Part shown: positions 16,767-24,094 of the stretch, piece by piece | Layout of the letters: every line of letters starts with the position of its first letter | How positions within the stretch are numbered: position 1 is the first letter of the stretch | NCBI GenBank assembly: GCA_944384125.1 | Contig: CALWSF010000031.1 | Coordinates: 1 to 36,146 of the forward strand | From: an uncultured Lachnospiraceae bacterium | GTDB taxonomy: Bacteria; Bacillota; Clostridia; Lachnospirales; Lachnospiraceae | DNA length: 36,146 nt | Reading direction: 5' to 3' | Notes under the pieces: generated by a model | Databases searched by the model: none | Seen by the model: the letters and a program-made list of their open reading frames with translations, nothing else | What the model was told of the DNA's origin: nothing | Translations under genes and position numbers: made by a program

Positions 16767-19700
16767 ATGAAAAAGAGAATGAGGACAGTAAAAGGCCGGC
16801 TGTCAGCCGGCGCGATCAGTATCCTTCTGGCCCTTTCCGGCCCTCTCCCGGTTCTGGCCGGCACAGGGGGCTTTGTTTTTCTGGATGAGGATGAGGGATG
16901 GACCATTGCGGATGAAGCGGCGGAGGAAAATGGAGAGGAAAGAGAAAAGGAGCTGGTTACGTTTTTTGCCGGACGGCGGGCTGCGGCGGCCAGCAGTTCG
17001 GATCTTGTTCTGCCGGCCAGCAGCTCCAACCTTATCCTGCCGGCCAGTGCATCCAACCTGATGCTGGGAACGCCCCGGAGCTCCCTGGGGGATCTCTGGG
17101 AAAACTGGGACGATGCTGATTTTTCTTTTCTCGACGGAACCCATGGAACCGGCGGGGAGACAGATCCTTATCAGATCAGCACGGCACAGGAGCTTAAGGG
17201 GCTTTCTCTTCTGACGGCCATGGGAATGAGCGTGGAGCCCGGAGAAGGTTCGGAGGAGATTGTGGGAAACTATGCCGGGAAATACTTTGAGCTGACCGCC
17301 AATATTAACCTGAACGGCGAGGACTGGATTCCCATCGGCTACTATGAGGATTCTTCCCAGTTTACCGGGGAGGTTCCCCATCCCTTTACCGGACATCTTG
17401 ACGGAAACGGCCATACCGTATCGGGTTATGTTCTGAACGAAGCGTCGTGGCCCAATATAGGATTTTTTGGCGCCATGAAGGACGCCAGCGTTCGGGATCT
17501 GACCCTGGATCCGGACGGTGTGGTAAACGGAGAAAAGTATGTGGGAATCCTGGCCGGTACGGCGGAGGGAACCACGATCTTTAACTGTGAGGTAAGCGGC
17601 GCCCTGGAGGGAAAGGGAAGTGTCGGCGGCGTCGTAGGAAAGACCATCGATACCGTGATTGAAAATGTAACAGCAGAGGTTACCGTCAATGAGACCTCAA
17701 ATGCGGCAGGATATGCCGGCGGGATAACGGGACAGGCCCAGGAGAGTGCGATTGTGGACTGTTCGGTCCATACATCGGACAATGTAAATGCCCGGATTCA
17801 GGGGGCGGATGCCTCGGTCGGCGGCATAACGGGGCAGCTCAATGATTCCCGGATCTATAACGCTTATGTAACCGGCACCATCGGCGGAGCCGGAAGTCAG
17901 AACGTAGGCGGTATGATCGGTACCTGGGAGTCAGGAAAGCTTAAGGTGGCTCGCTTTGAGGGAACCATTGCCCAGACGGGAACCGGCGCAGCCGGGCATC
18001 GGGGAACCTTCATCGGTTACCGGGATGCAGGCCATCCGTTCCAATACGGAACCGGTGCCAGCCAGGATGTAGCGTACCTTTTTGCAGATTCAGAAGCAGC
18101 CATTCAGAATAATGTCTGCGGAAGCGGGATGGACGACAATGCCTATACCTACGGGGCGCACATCGGATTCTGGCATTCGGGCGATCTGTTCTACACGCTG
18201 GTAAGCGGAGGAAATACGAAACCGGAATCGCAAACGTACTTTTATGAAGAATTAGAAAATGGAATCCTCTGCGTGCTGGACTATGACCTGGATGGAGAGC
18301 TGGATCCGGAGGCAAACGGTTTTGATCCGGATCATTTCGCTCCCAACAATTCCGGCCGTCCCACCCGTGGTTATCTGATCACGATTCCTCAGATTGATAC
18401 CATTGTAAACGGCCAGAACTATTACGATGTGGCAACGCTGGAGGTTAAAGGAAACAATACCTACTGCCGGACGCTGAATAAAGAGCACCGGGGAGCGGTG
18501 GCTCCGGGAACGAAGGTAACCGTAACCACAGCGCCCAATAACTCGGACAGCGCCCGGTTCCAGCCAGACGGGGTGCCGACCTACGAGGAGAACGGAAAGA
18601 AAAAGGATACTTCCTATGTGGATGGCGGCTATTATGTTTTTACCATGCCGGAACAGAATACGGAGGTAACGGCTGTTTATAAAAAGGTGGCGGTTTCCGT
18701 ATCCACGAATCCGAAGGAGGTTAAGTTCCAGGTAAAGGAGACGAGAACCGGGGATCGGAAGAATCCCACAAAGACCATTACCGTTACGGATCAGAATGGA
18801 AAGCAGCTGGCCACGTATGTGAACGGAGTGCTGCAGGGGACGAAAGTTTATCCGGTTAATGTGGAGGCCATCGTGGATAAGAATAACGATGTGGCTGACA
18901 GCTCCGTGAAATGGAGCGTGGATGATGTAAGTCTCGTAACGCTGCTTGCCAATGATGATGAGACGGACGGCGGATATACGAATAAAAGTGCTTCCCTGCA
19001 GGTAAGACTGGATGCGCCGTTTATTACGGATACGCGAAACCAGCTGGAGGAGGCGCAGCGGGAGAGCGGTTATAAAAATAAGATTCCGGATACGATTTTC
19101 GGAGCGGGGCACCAGAATAACGGGATTGCCATCCTGACAGCCGCTACGAAGCCATCTGCCAGCTTTGACGGGAAGCCGTGCACGGCAACGGCAAGGATTT
19201 CCGTGACGTATCAGATCATTGACAATACCTATCTGGGAGTAGAAGGGGCATCCCTTGATCATCAGACCCTTACCTTTGATGTGGTAAGGTCCCTGACGGG
19301 GAATCGGAAAAACCCGCAGGAGGCCATTACCGTCACAGCACCGCAGCCGCTTAAGGCCACCTTCAATCCGGATTATTTCGATAAAGATGAGATATCCTGG
19401 AGCGTCAGCGACAGCGGCGTCCTTGCGGCGGCGGGAGAAAACCGGGAGGCCAGTGTGCGTGTATACGCGGATGCGGCCTGGATTCAAAACCTGATTGCCC
19501 AGGATGCGGGAAAACATGCAAATGATCCGTATGCGCTGCAGACGGCATCCGGAACCCGGACGGAGACGGTAACTGTAAAGGCCGATGATCGGCTGGGGAA
19601 TTATCAGGAGGCGTCCTGTCAGGTAACCATCCGGTTTAAGACCGTGGATGAGTCGGTTATCCATGTAGAAGGCATTACGGTTTCTCCGAAAACGCTTTCC

Positions 19701-20600
19701 TATAACCTGAAACAGGCAAAGAGCGGGCCGAGAAGCAATCCCACAATTACCTGGACAGGGAACAAGACGGAAAAGATTGTAACATCTATAATACCAGCCA
19801 GTGCATTTAATAAAAAAGTAACTTACGCAGTAAGTGATGATTCCCTGAAGGTATCAGCGGATGGAACTGTAACGGTTAATACGGATGCCGAATGGATTAA
19901 AAAAGTAAACGGAACGTACCCCTATAAGGGAACACACAGTGCTGTGATCACAGCAAAAACGGAGGATGGCGGCTTTACGGATCGGGTAACCGTTACGTTT
20001 TCCTATGAGTATTCGGATACAACCTATTCAGGCGGTGGCGGTTCCTCCGGCGGCGGTGGCGGAAGCTCCTCCGGCGGAGGCGGTGGCGGAGGAGGAAGTT
20101 CCTCCGGTGCAGGCCCCGGCGGGGGAACCGGACCGGCCGGAGACGGAAGCGGCCCGGCGGGCGGCTCTGCCCCGGCGGGAAGTGTGACTGGTACCTGGGT
20201 CAATACGGCGGACGGTCTCTGGGCGTTTATCTCCGGGGGACGCACCTATTTCAATGAGTGGGCGTATGTACATAACCCGTATGCAGCGGCCGGCCAGAGC
20301 ACGGCAGACTGGTTCCGGTTTGATGCGACGGGGCACATGGCAACAGGCTGGTATCAGGATACAGACGGAAATCTTTATTATCTGTGGCCGTATTCAGACG
20401 GCACACAGGGCCATATGGTAACGGGCTGGCGCTGGATACCGGGGGCGGATGGTCTGCTTCGCTGCTATTACTTCAATGAAGTATCAGACGGAACGAGGGG
20501 ACGCCTTTACCGGAATGAAGTGACACCGGACGGATATACGGTCAATGCCGCCGGCGAATGGGTGGTAAACGGGCTGGTACAGGTCAGAGAAAATGAGTAA
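16767..20600 (+). CDS. Cell-wall-bound surface protein with GLUG, Ig-like and CW-binding repeats
   Basis: This 1277-residue exported protein starts at an ATG behind GGAGG. Domains in order: signal peptide (1-31); a Ser/Ala-rich low-complexity stretch (about 70-100); a GLUG-type beta-helix region (about 127-395, repeated 'VGGVVGK', 'AGGITGQ', 'VGGITGQ', 'VGGMIGT'); a beta domain ending 'YYVFTMPEQNTEVTAVYKK' (about 528-640); three diverged Ig-like repeats (about 641-821, 822-958, 964-1083) marked by 'TGDRKNP', 'TGNRKNP' and 'SGPRSNP'; a Gly/Ser linker (about 1088-1140); and C-terminal cell-wall-binding repeats ('GHMATGWYQDTDGNLYYLWP'). The last should hold it non-covalently on wall polymers, so the nearby sortase is not needed. 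GLUG repeats occur in adhesins and some proteases. The ligand is unknown. Confidence 0.85.
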   Translation: MKKRMRTVKGRLSAGAISILLALSGPLPVLAGTGGFVFLDEDEGWTIADEAAEENGEEREKELVTFFAGRRAAAASSSDLVLPASSSNLILPASASNLMLGTPRSSLGDLWENWDDADFSFLDGTHGTGGETDPYQISTAQELKGLSLLTAMGMSVEPGEGSEEIVGNYAGKYFELTANINLNGEDWIPIGYYEDSSQFTGEVPHPFTGHLDGNGHTVSGYVLNEASWPNIGFFGAMKDASVRDLTLDPDGVVNGEKYVGILAGTAEGTTIFNCEVSGALEGKGSVGGVVGKTIDTVIENVTAEVTVNETSNAAGYAGGITGQAQESAIVDCSVHTSDNVNARIQGADASVGGITGQLNDSRIYNAYVTGTIGGAGSQNVGGMIGTWESGKLKVARFEGTIAQTGTGAAGHRGTFIGYRDAGHPFQYGTGASQDVAYLFADSEAAIQNNVCGSGMDDNAYTYGAHIGFWHSGDLFYTLVSGGNTKPESQTYFYEELENGILCVLDYDLDGELDPEANGFDPDHFAPNNSGRPTRGYLITIPQIDTIVNGQNYYDVATLEVKGNNTYCRTLNKEHRGAVAPGTKVTVTTAPNNSDSARFQPDGVPTYEENGKKKDTSYVDGGYYVFTMPEQNTEVTAVYKKVAVSVSTNPKEVKFQVKETRTGDRKNPTKTITVTDQNGKQLATYVNGVLQGTKVYPVNVEAIVDKNNDVADSSVKWSVDDVSLVTLLANDDETDGGYTNKSASLQVRLDAPFITDTRNQLEEAQRESGYKNKIPDTIFGAGHQNNGIAILTAATKPSASFDGKPCTATARISVTYQIIDNTYLGVEGASLDHQTLTFDVVRSLTGNRKNPQEAITVTAPQPLKATFNPDYFDKDEISWSVSDSGVLAAAGENREASVRVYADAAWIQNLIAQDAGKHANDPYALQTASGTRTETVTVKADDRLGNYQEASCQVTIRFKTVDESVIHVEGITVSPKTLSYNLKQAKSGPRSNPTITWTGNKTEKIVTSIIPASAFNKKVTYAVSDDSLKVSADGTVTVNTDAEWIKKVNGTYPYKGTHSAVITAKTEDGGFTDRVTVTFSYEYSDTTYSGGGGSSGGGGGSSSGGGGGGGGSSSGAGPGGGTGPAGDGSGPAGGSAPAGSVTGTWVNTADGLWAFISGGRTYFNEWAYVHNPYAAAGQSTADWFRFDATGHMATGWYQDTDGNLYYLWPYSDGTQGHMVTGWRWIPGADGLLRCYYFNEVSDGTRGRLYRNEVTPDGYTVNAAGEWVVNGLVQVRENE
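20029..20190 (+). repeat. GC-rich Gly/Ser-codon low-complexity tract
   Basis: Runs of GGC/GGA/TCC codons encode the Gly/Ser/Ala linker between the Ig-like repeats and the cell-wall-binding domain. The tract is much more GC-rich than its surroundings and prone to slippage, so the length may vary between strains. Confidence 0.7.
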
Positions 20601-20718
20601 TGAACTGTAAACAGTAAGAGACGGATATGTTCTCTGCTATCACGTTTTGCACATTGACAATTGAATATGCAATACATGATACGGTTGAACGGAAAAACGA
20701 TAGTATATTTTTGCAGGC

Positions 20719-21498
20719 GTGGAGATTACGGACATATCCGCGCCTGCGGATTACGTAAACAGAGGAGGAATACAGGCGAAAAAATATGTTTATCTTTTTG
20801 CTGTGATGGCAGGATTATTTTTTGTTATCCTGTTTTATAGAGAAAATGGTAAAACAGAGACGGTTTCGGAATCCGTTATTTTAAATGACAGAAATGAGAA
20901 ATTTATTTTTCCGGAAAAGAACACGGTCACAGTAATGGGGAATCAGAAACTGTTTGAAGAGCTGTGGCAGAAAAATGAAGAAACGGTAGCCTTTATTAAA
21001 ATTCCGGGTACTGATATTGATTATCCGGTTGTTCAGGCTGATAATAATGAAAAATATCTGAAAATAAGTTTTGAGGGAGAGGAGAGTGCCGCCGGTGCCA
21101 TTTATCTGGACTGTGATTGTGACCGAAGTCTGGAAAATCAACAGGTTATTTTTTACGGACATCACATGAGAGACGGAAGCATGTTTGCTAAGATAGACGA
21201 TTTTAAGGACGAATCTTTTTTTCGGAAACACAGAGAAATAATTCTTTTCCTTCCGGAAAAGACAGTGCGGTTAAAAACAATTGCTGCGGTGGTTTGCAGT
21301 GCAGAAGGAGAAAGGAGGAAAACCAGGTTTGATTCGGGGGAGGAGCTGGAAGGATATATGGAAGATATGACAGTAAATTGTCCTTTTCGGGAACTGCCGG
21401 AAGGTAAGATCGACAGACTCTATTCTTTTGTGACATGCAGTTATGAATTTGAAAATGCCAGGACAATTCTCTATGCAGCGAGAGAGGATTTATGGTAA
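20719..21498 (+). CDS. Class B sortase
   Basis: This 259-residue membrane-anchored transpeptidase has an N-terminal hydrophobic segment (about 22-41) and a C-terminal sortase domain. Catalytic residues are His148 or His149 in 'YGHHMRDGSMF', Cys240 in 'VTCSYEF' and Arg248 in 'ARTILYA'. The 'GHHM..GSMFA' and 'TC.YEF...R' patterns are those of class B sortases. It cleaves a C-terminal sorting signal of secreted proteins and joins them to peptidoglycan or to one another. The start is uncertain: the frame begins with GTG at 20719 without a clear Shine-Dalgarno, and the only AGGAGG nearby (about 20762) is not followed by an in-frame start. A perfect TTGACA lies at 20654-20659, but its -10 is poor. 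No LPXTG-like sorting signal was seen in this window. Confidence 0.88.
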   Translation: MEITDISAPADYVNRGGIQAKKYVYLFAVMAGLFFVILFYRENGKTETVSESVILNDRNEKFIFPEKNTVTVMGNQKLFEELWQKNEETVAFIKIPGTDIDYPVVQADNNEKYLKISFEGEESAAGAIYLDCDCDRSLENQQVIFYGHHMRDGSMFAKIDDFKDESFFRKHREIILFLPEKTVRLKTIAAVVCSAEGERRKTRFDSGEELEGYMEDMTVNCPFRELPEGKIDRLYSFVTCSYEFENARTILYAAREDLW

Positions 21499-21544
21499 TA
21501 TCTGTGTATAAACCGTACAGCTTTGAAGAGGGAGGAGAGCCGTA

Positions 21545-22771
21545 ATGGAGAAATATATCCTGATGCATAAAAATATCCCTGTACTGGCCTGCGAGATAGA
21601 TGATGGTACCATAATCCGGGTTTCTGAAATCTATAATCAGGAGCACGCTCCGGTTGGAACGTACGGAAAATGGGGCATAGGACGAAATTTACTGAATGCG
21701 TGGTTTCAGAGAAGATGTATTCCGTCCGGAAGGAATAATATAGACTGTATTTTACAGATTTTGGGTATACATGCAGCAGGGGAATTGCTGGATAAGGCGT
21801 ATGGATTAAGTCTTTCGGATACATATTGGATGAAGCCGGAAAACAGTATGCTGAAATGGGAGAAAATTAATTTTTTCGATAATGATTTTCCGGAGGATCT
21901 GGGAAAACTGCTTATTGGGGAGAAAATGCAGATCGACAGTGATAATTTTTCACTCTTTTCTCCGGATATTACGACAGATGGCTGGCTGGAAAAGCAGTGG
22001 AATATATCAGGCGGAAAACGGTACCTTATAAAGGCAGGAAGCGGAAATACCCGACAGGAACCGCTGAATGAAAAAATTGCATCAGAGCTTTGTCGATTGC
22101 TGGACATCAGACATATTTCCTATTCTGTAAAATTTGCAGGAACAGGGGAACCGTACAGTGTATGTGAGGATTACATTACACGGGATACGGAACTTGTGAC
22201 TGCCTATGCATTGTGCTCTCTTTATACTCAGTCAAATGATGAATCTGATTATGATTTTTATGTGAGGGTCTGTAAAAATATCGGCATAAAGGATATAGCG
22301 CTTCGGATGGATGAGATGCTCTGTGTGGACTATCTGATGGCCAATACAGATCGGCACTGGACTAATTTCGGCGTTGTCCGCAATGCAGATACACTGGAAT
22401 ATATTGAAACTATGCCAATATTTGATACGGGAACAAGTCTGTGGCATGATGTCCCAGATTTTTTAATCGGCCGGGTGCCCGTGCGCGGGAAAATGTTTCG
22501 TACATCGATGGGCAATCATCTCAGATATGTGAAGGATGCTTCCTTTTTAAATTTTGAACGGCTTAGGGATTTTCCGGAAATAGTCAGGGAAATACTGTCC
22601 TCCTCCGGGACCATGAGCCAGAGCCGCATTGATTTAGTATGTATGGCTGTTGAGGATGAGATAAAAGAGATGGAATCAATTCTTTCCGGAAGAAAAATAT
22701 TTGTGGAAAAAGCGATTCGCAAAGAAAAGATTATAGCCACATCAAATGATACCATCACGTACGAACCCTGA
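21545..22771 (+). CDS. HipA/CtkA-like protein kinase
   Basis: The 408-residue protein resembles the HipA-type kinase group (CtkA-like) of Firmicutes. The N-terminal ~150 residues are a variable domain. The kinase core follows, with 'KRYLIKAGSGN' (nucleotide-loop and Lys, about 160-170), a catalytic loop 'DYLMANTDRHWTNFGVVRN' (about 262-280; Asp..Asn arrangement) and the metal-binding 'PIFDTGTSLW' (about 290-300). HipA kinases phosphorylate translation factors or other proteins and often act as toxins controlled by a HipB repressor. No HipB gene is adjacent, so this is a single-gene type. The start is an ATG 7 nt after GGAGGAGAG. It lies 46 bp after the sortase and may be read with it. The substrate is unknown. 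Confidence 0.75.
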   Translation: MEKYILMHKNIPVLACEIDDGTIIRVSEIYNQEHAPVGTYGKWGIGRNLLNAWFQRRCIPSGRNNIDCILQILGIHAAGELLDKAYGLSLSDTYWMKPENSMLKWEKINFFDNDFPEDLGKLLIGEKMQIDSDNFSLFSPDITTDGWLEKQWNISGGKRYLIKAGSGNTRQEPLNEKIASELCRLLDIRHISYSVKFAGTGEPYSVCEDYITRDTELVTAYALCSLYTQSNDESDYDFYVRVCKNIGIKDIALRMDEMLCVDYLMANTDRHWTNFGVVRNADTLEYIETMPIFDTGTSLWHDVPDFLIGRVPVRGKMFRTSMGNHLRYVKDASFLNFERLRDFPEIVREILSSSGTMSQSRIDLVCMAVEDEIKEMESILSGRKIFVEKAIRKEKIIATSNDTITYEP

Positions 22772-22900
22772 ATTTTAATGGAAATTACAGGGGAGCTTAA
22801 ATGTCTGAATAAGAGAATGAAGTGCTAAAGCAGATAAAAAATGAAGAAACTTCGGGGAGAGGAATCTCTCAGCAGCAAAAGAACTTTCTGGTGTGCTGAA

Positions 22901-22929
22901 TTGAAAAAATAATCTGAATCGAATATAAT
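22901..22929 (+). promoter_or_regulatory. Toxin mRNA promoter, copy 1
   Basis: TTGAAA (22901-22906), a 17-bp spacer and perfect TATAAT (22924-22929). The same elements occur in copy 2. It gives a leader of about 70 nt before the small ORF. Confidence 0.75.
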
Positions 22930-22972
22930 AACCGTGTATAAGAGCTCAGAGGGCGGAGGATAGTTCTGTGAA

Positions 22973-22999
22973 CCTTCTTCGGAAATAGTACGAAGGAGG
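22973..22999 (+). promoter_or_regulatory. Leader hairpin sequestering the Shine-Dalgarno, copy 1
   Basis: CCTTCTTCG (22973-22981) pairs with CGAAGGAGG (22991-22999) as a 9-bp stem (one G-U) with a 9-nt loop. The AGGAGG of the small ORF lies wholly in the stem, so translation should be restrained, as in known type I toxin mRNAs. Confidence 0.7.
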
Positions 23000-23006
23000 A
23001 ATGTCT

Positions 23007-23084
23007 ATGAACACAATGGAGACATTGACGCTGGTGCTGGTAATCTTTGCAGCACTGACGTACATAGATAATCATAGAAAATAG
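23007..23084 (+). CDS. Small hydrophobic toxin-like peptide (25 aa), copy 1
   Basis: The 25-residue peptide begins 'MNTMETLTLVLVIFAALTYI' and ends in a polar basic tail 'DNHRK'. That is one short membrane segment with a charged C-terminus, the pattern of type I toxins and the holin-like toxin (Hol-Tox) group. I take the ATG at 23007 (7 nt after AGGAGG) over the one at 23001, which is only 1 nt from it. The ORF is identical in both repeat copies. The expected action is on the cell membrane when its mRNA is not bound by the antisense RNA. Family assignment is unverified; the surrounding signals, not homology, carry the call. Confidence 0.7.
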   Translation: MNTMETLTLVLVIFAALTYIDNHRK

Positions 23085-23094
23085 TTTTCCTGAA

Positions 23095-23203
23095 AAAAGG
23101 AAAATGGCTATCCTCTATAGCCAGTAGAGGATAGCCGGTAACTATAAATTACTTGGAATAATCCGAAGGAGGTCATGGACGCTCAAATCCATCGACTTCT
23201 TCT
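23095..23203 (-). ncRNA. Predicted antisense RNA (type I antitoxin), copy 1
   Basis: From the minus-strand promoter at 23238-23210, transcription should start near 23203 and run leftward. It should end at a 12-bp perfect hairpin (23106-23117 with 23125-23136) followed on the minus strand by ATTTTCCTTTTTT. The ~110-nt product is complementary to the 3' untranslated region of the toxin mRNA, like RatA/txpA or SR4/bsrG pairs. The loop differs from copy 2 in length and sequence while the stem is unchanged, so each antisense RNA may still recognise both mRNAs. Confidence 0.6.
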
Positions 23204-23209
23204 AAGCTC

Positions 23210-23238
23210 ATTATACACGGGAGGCCTGCAAAAAGCAA
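23210..23238 (-). promoter_or_regulatory. Antisense RNA promoter, copy 1
   Basis: On the minus strand TTGCTT (23238-23233), a 17-bp spacer and perfect TATAAT (23215-23210). It overlaps the left arm of the toxin mRNA terminator. Conserved in copy 2. Confidence 0.65.
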
Positions 23239-23249
23239 GCCTCCCTTTT
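23219..23249 (+). terminator. Terminator of toxin mRNA, copy 1
   Basis: GGGAGGCCTGC (23219-23229), loop AAAAA, GCAAGCCTCCC (23235-23245), then TTTT. One mismatch in an 11-bp stem. Confidence 0.8.
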
Positions 23250-23292
23250 GTGAATTGTGGTTCTGTAAAAATGGAGTTTCTGGTATGCTGAA

Positions 23293-23321
23293 TTGAAAAA
23301 GTAATCAGAATCGAATATAAT
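23293..23321 (+). promoter_or_regulatory. Toxin mRNA promoter, copy 2
   Basis: TTGAAA (23293-23298), 17-bp spacer, TATAAT (23316-23321). Both hexamers are kept while the spacer differs from copy 1. Confidence 0.75.
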
Positions 23322-23364
23322 AACCGTGTATGAGAGCTCAGAGGGCGGAGGATAGTTCTGTGAA

Positions 23365-23391
23365 CCTTCTTCGGAAATAGTACGAAGGAGG
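23365..23391 (+). promoter_or_regulatory. Leader hairpin sequestering the Shine-Dalgarno, copy 2
   Basis: The same 9-bp stem and 9-nt loop as copy 1 (23365-23373 pairing with 23383-23391), again burying AGGAGG. Confidence 0.7.
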
Positions 23392-23398
23392 AATGTCT

Positions 23399-23476
23399 AT
23401 GAACACAATGGAGACATTGACGCTGGTGCTGGTAATCTTTGCAGCACTGACGTACATAGATAATCATAGAAAATAG
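23399..23476 (+). CDS. Small hydrophobic toxin-like peptide (25 aa), copy 2
   Basis: The peptide is identical to copy 1 (membrane stretch 'TLTLVLVIFAALTYI', basic tail 'DNHRK'). The ATG at 23399 is 7 nt after AGGAGG. Full identity of the ORF against divergence of the flanks suggests either a recent duplication or selection on the peptide. It is too short for standard gene finders and would be missed by a 60-residue cutoff. Confidence 0.7.
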   Translation: MNTMETLTLVLVIFAALTYIDNHRK

Positions 23477-23486
23477 TTTTCCTGAA

Positions 23487-23594
23487 AAAAGGAAAATGGC
23501 TATCCTCTATTGCCGTAGAGGATAGCCAGTAACTAAAAATTACTGCACTAATCCGAAGGGGGGTCATGGACGACCAAATCCATCGACTTCTTCT
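23487..23594 (-). ncRNA. Predicted antisense RNA (type I antitoxin), copy 2
   Basis: Predicted from the minus-strand promoter at 23629-23601, ending at the hairpin 23498-23509/23516-23527 with a following T-rich tract on the minus strand. Complementary to the 3' region of the copy 2 toxin mRNA and largely to that of copy 1. Confidence 0.6.
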
Positions 23595-23600
23595 AAGCTC

Positions 23601-23629
23601 ATTATACACGGGAGGCCTGCAAAAAGCAA
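23601..23629 (-). promoter_or_regulatory. Antisense RNA promoter, copy 2
   Basis: TTGCTT (23629-23624), 17-bp spacer, TATAAT (23606-23601) on the minus strand, as in copy 1. Confidence 0.65.
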
Positions 23630-23641
23630 GCCTCCCTTTTT
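23610..23641 (+). terminator. Terminator of toxin mRNA, copy 2
   Basis: The same GGGAGGCCTGC / GCAAGCCTCCC hairpin (23610-23620, 23626-23636) with AAAAA loop, followed by TTTTT. Confidence 0.82.
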
Positions 23642-23664
23642 GCGAAGAAAAGGAAAGACAACAG

Positions 23665-23708
23665 CCTTCAGCCAGCGTTTCAAAAAACGTATCTGCTGAA
23701 GGTTTTTT
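23665..23708 (+). terminator. Terminator-like hairpin 24 bp before the first small paralog
   Basis: CCTTCAGC (23665-23672) pairs with GCTGAAGG (23695-23702), with an inner CGTTT/AAACG stem, followed by six T (23703-23708). Only 23 bp separate it from the next start codon, too few for an independent promoter, so it may act as an attenuator. Confidence 0.75.
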
Positions 23709-23731
23709 ATGTATGAAGCAGGGGGACAGGG

Positions 23732-23911
23732 ATGGAAAGGGATCTGTTTGAAGAGGTCAGGCATCGGGTTGGATGCATGTATATATCCGATTTACCTTTG
23801 TTGAAAGCGGAAACGGATGTAGCTCTCCATGAAATATGTCTGGAGCATTATCCGGAGTGGGAGGTGGCTGATTTTATGTACTATGTTTTTGGGCCGCCAA
23901 AGGAGAAATAA
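23732..23911 (+). CDS. Small soluble protein (59 aa), paralog A
   Basis: The 59-residue product begins 'MERDLFEEVRHRVGCMYISD' and ends with a 'YVFG' motif and a short tail 'PPKEK'. It is a clear paralog of the 70-residue protein at 25024: shared are Asp-Leu-Phe-Glu-Glu, Val-Gly-Cys, Tyr-Ile-Ser-Asp-Leu-Pro, Leu-Lys, Tyr-Pro and Tyr-Val-Phe-Gly, roughly half of the aligned positions. The composition suggests a compact helical cytosolic protein with one conserved Cys; no DNA-binding helix or signal peptide is evident. The family is not recognised. It lies 183 bp before a secreted transglutaminase-like gene. The ribosome-binding site is a weak GGGGGACAGGG. Conservation of the paralog pair supports it as a real gene. 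Confidence 0.75.
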   Translation: MERDLFEEVRHRVGCMYISDLPLLKAETDVALHEICLEHYPEWEVADFMYYVFGPPKEK

Positions 23912-24010
23912 GGACAGACGGCAGGGGGAGTATCCGATTTCTGTGCTTTTTCGTATATTGACAGAGGGATGTCGAAAGGCAGCTGAAAAGGTGTTTTGAG
24001 AAATCCGGCC

Positions 24011-24039
24011 TTGCTTTGTGCAGGTGGGGATGTTATGAT
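24011..24039 (+). promoter_or_regulatory. Possible promoter of the transglutaminase-like gene
   Basis: TTGCTT (24011-24016), a 17-bp spacer and TATGAT (24034-24039) lie 55 bp before the ATG. No terminator separates it from the upstream small gene, so read-through is also possible. Confidence 0.5.
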
Positions 24040-24094
24040 GGAAACAGAAAAACAGGGAAGTTTTGATATAGAGCAGAAGTGAGGAGGAAATGGT

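Larger units (their letters stand above)
22884..23250 (+). repeat. Direct repeat copy 1 (type I TA module)
   Basis: The first of two near-identical ~367-bp units, offset by 391-392 bp from the second. It spans a promoter, a leader hairpin, a small hydrophobic ORF, a 12-bp palindrome, and a convergent promoter overlapping the unit's terminator. Identity is very high through the ORF and hairpins, with scattered substitutions in the flanks. Confidence 0.9.
23276..23642 (+). repeat. Direct repeat copy 2 (type I TA module)
   Basis: The second unit, arranged exactly like copy 1. Differences include a 6-nt instead of 7-nt loop in the antisense hairpin and substitutions in the promoter spacer and the 3' untranslated region. 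The 26-bp gap between units shows no other feature. Confidence 0.9.

Noticed and set aside
18252-19664. 470-residue minus-strand ORF inside the cell-wall-bound surface gene
   Set aside because: It is a shadow of the plus-strand gene, which has clear domains and start signals; the minus product is Arg/Ile/Gly-rich with no recognisable motif.
20032-20336. Pro/Ala-rich ORFs opposite the Gly/Ser linker
   Set aside because: They are reverse translations of Gly codons and low complexity only.
22994-23006. Upstream ATG at 23001 (and 23393) as start of the small peptide
   Set aside because: It lies 1 nt from AGGAGG, too close for initiation; the ATG six bases later has the proper 7-nt spacing.
22869-23467. 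Conserved minus-strand ORFs of 68 and 94 residues in both repeat copies
   Set aside because: They are the reverse frame of the small peptide ORF and its leader; duplication alone explains the conservation, and they have no ribosome-binding site.
22884-23642. CRISPR or insertion-sequence interpretation of the two direct repeats
   Set aside because: There are only two long units with internal promoters, ORF and terminators, no spacers, no transposase and no terminal inverted repeats.
23566-23751. Plus-strand ORF of 61 residues at the 3' end of repeat copy 2
   Set aside because: The ATG is only about 2 nt from GGAGG-like sequence, the frame crosses the antisense promoter and two terminators, and the copy 1 counterpart ends differently. 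Conservation reflects the RNA signals.
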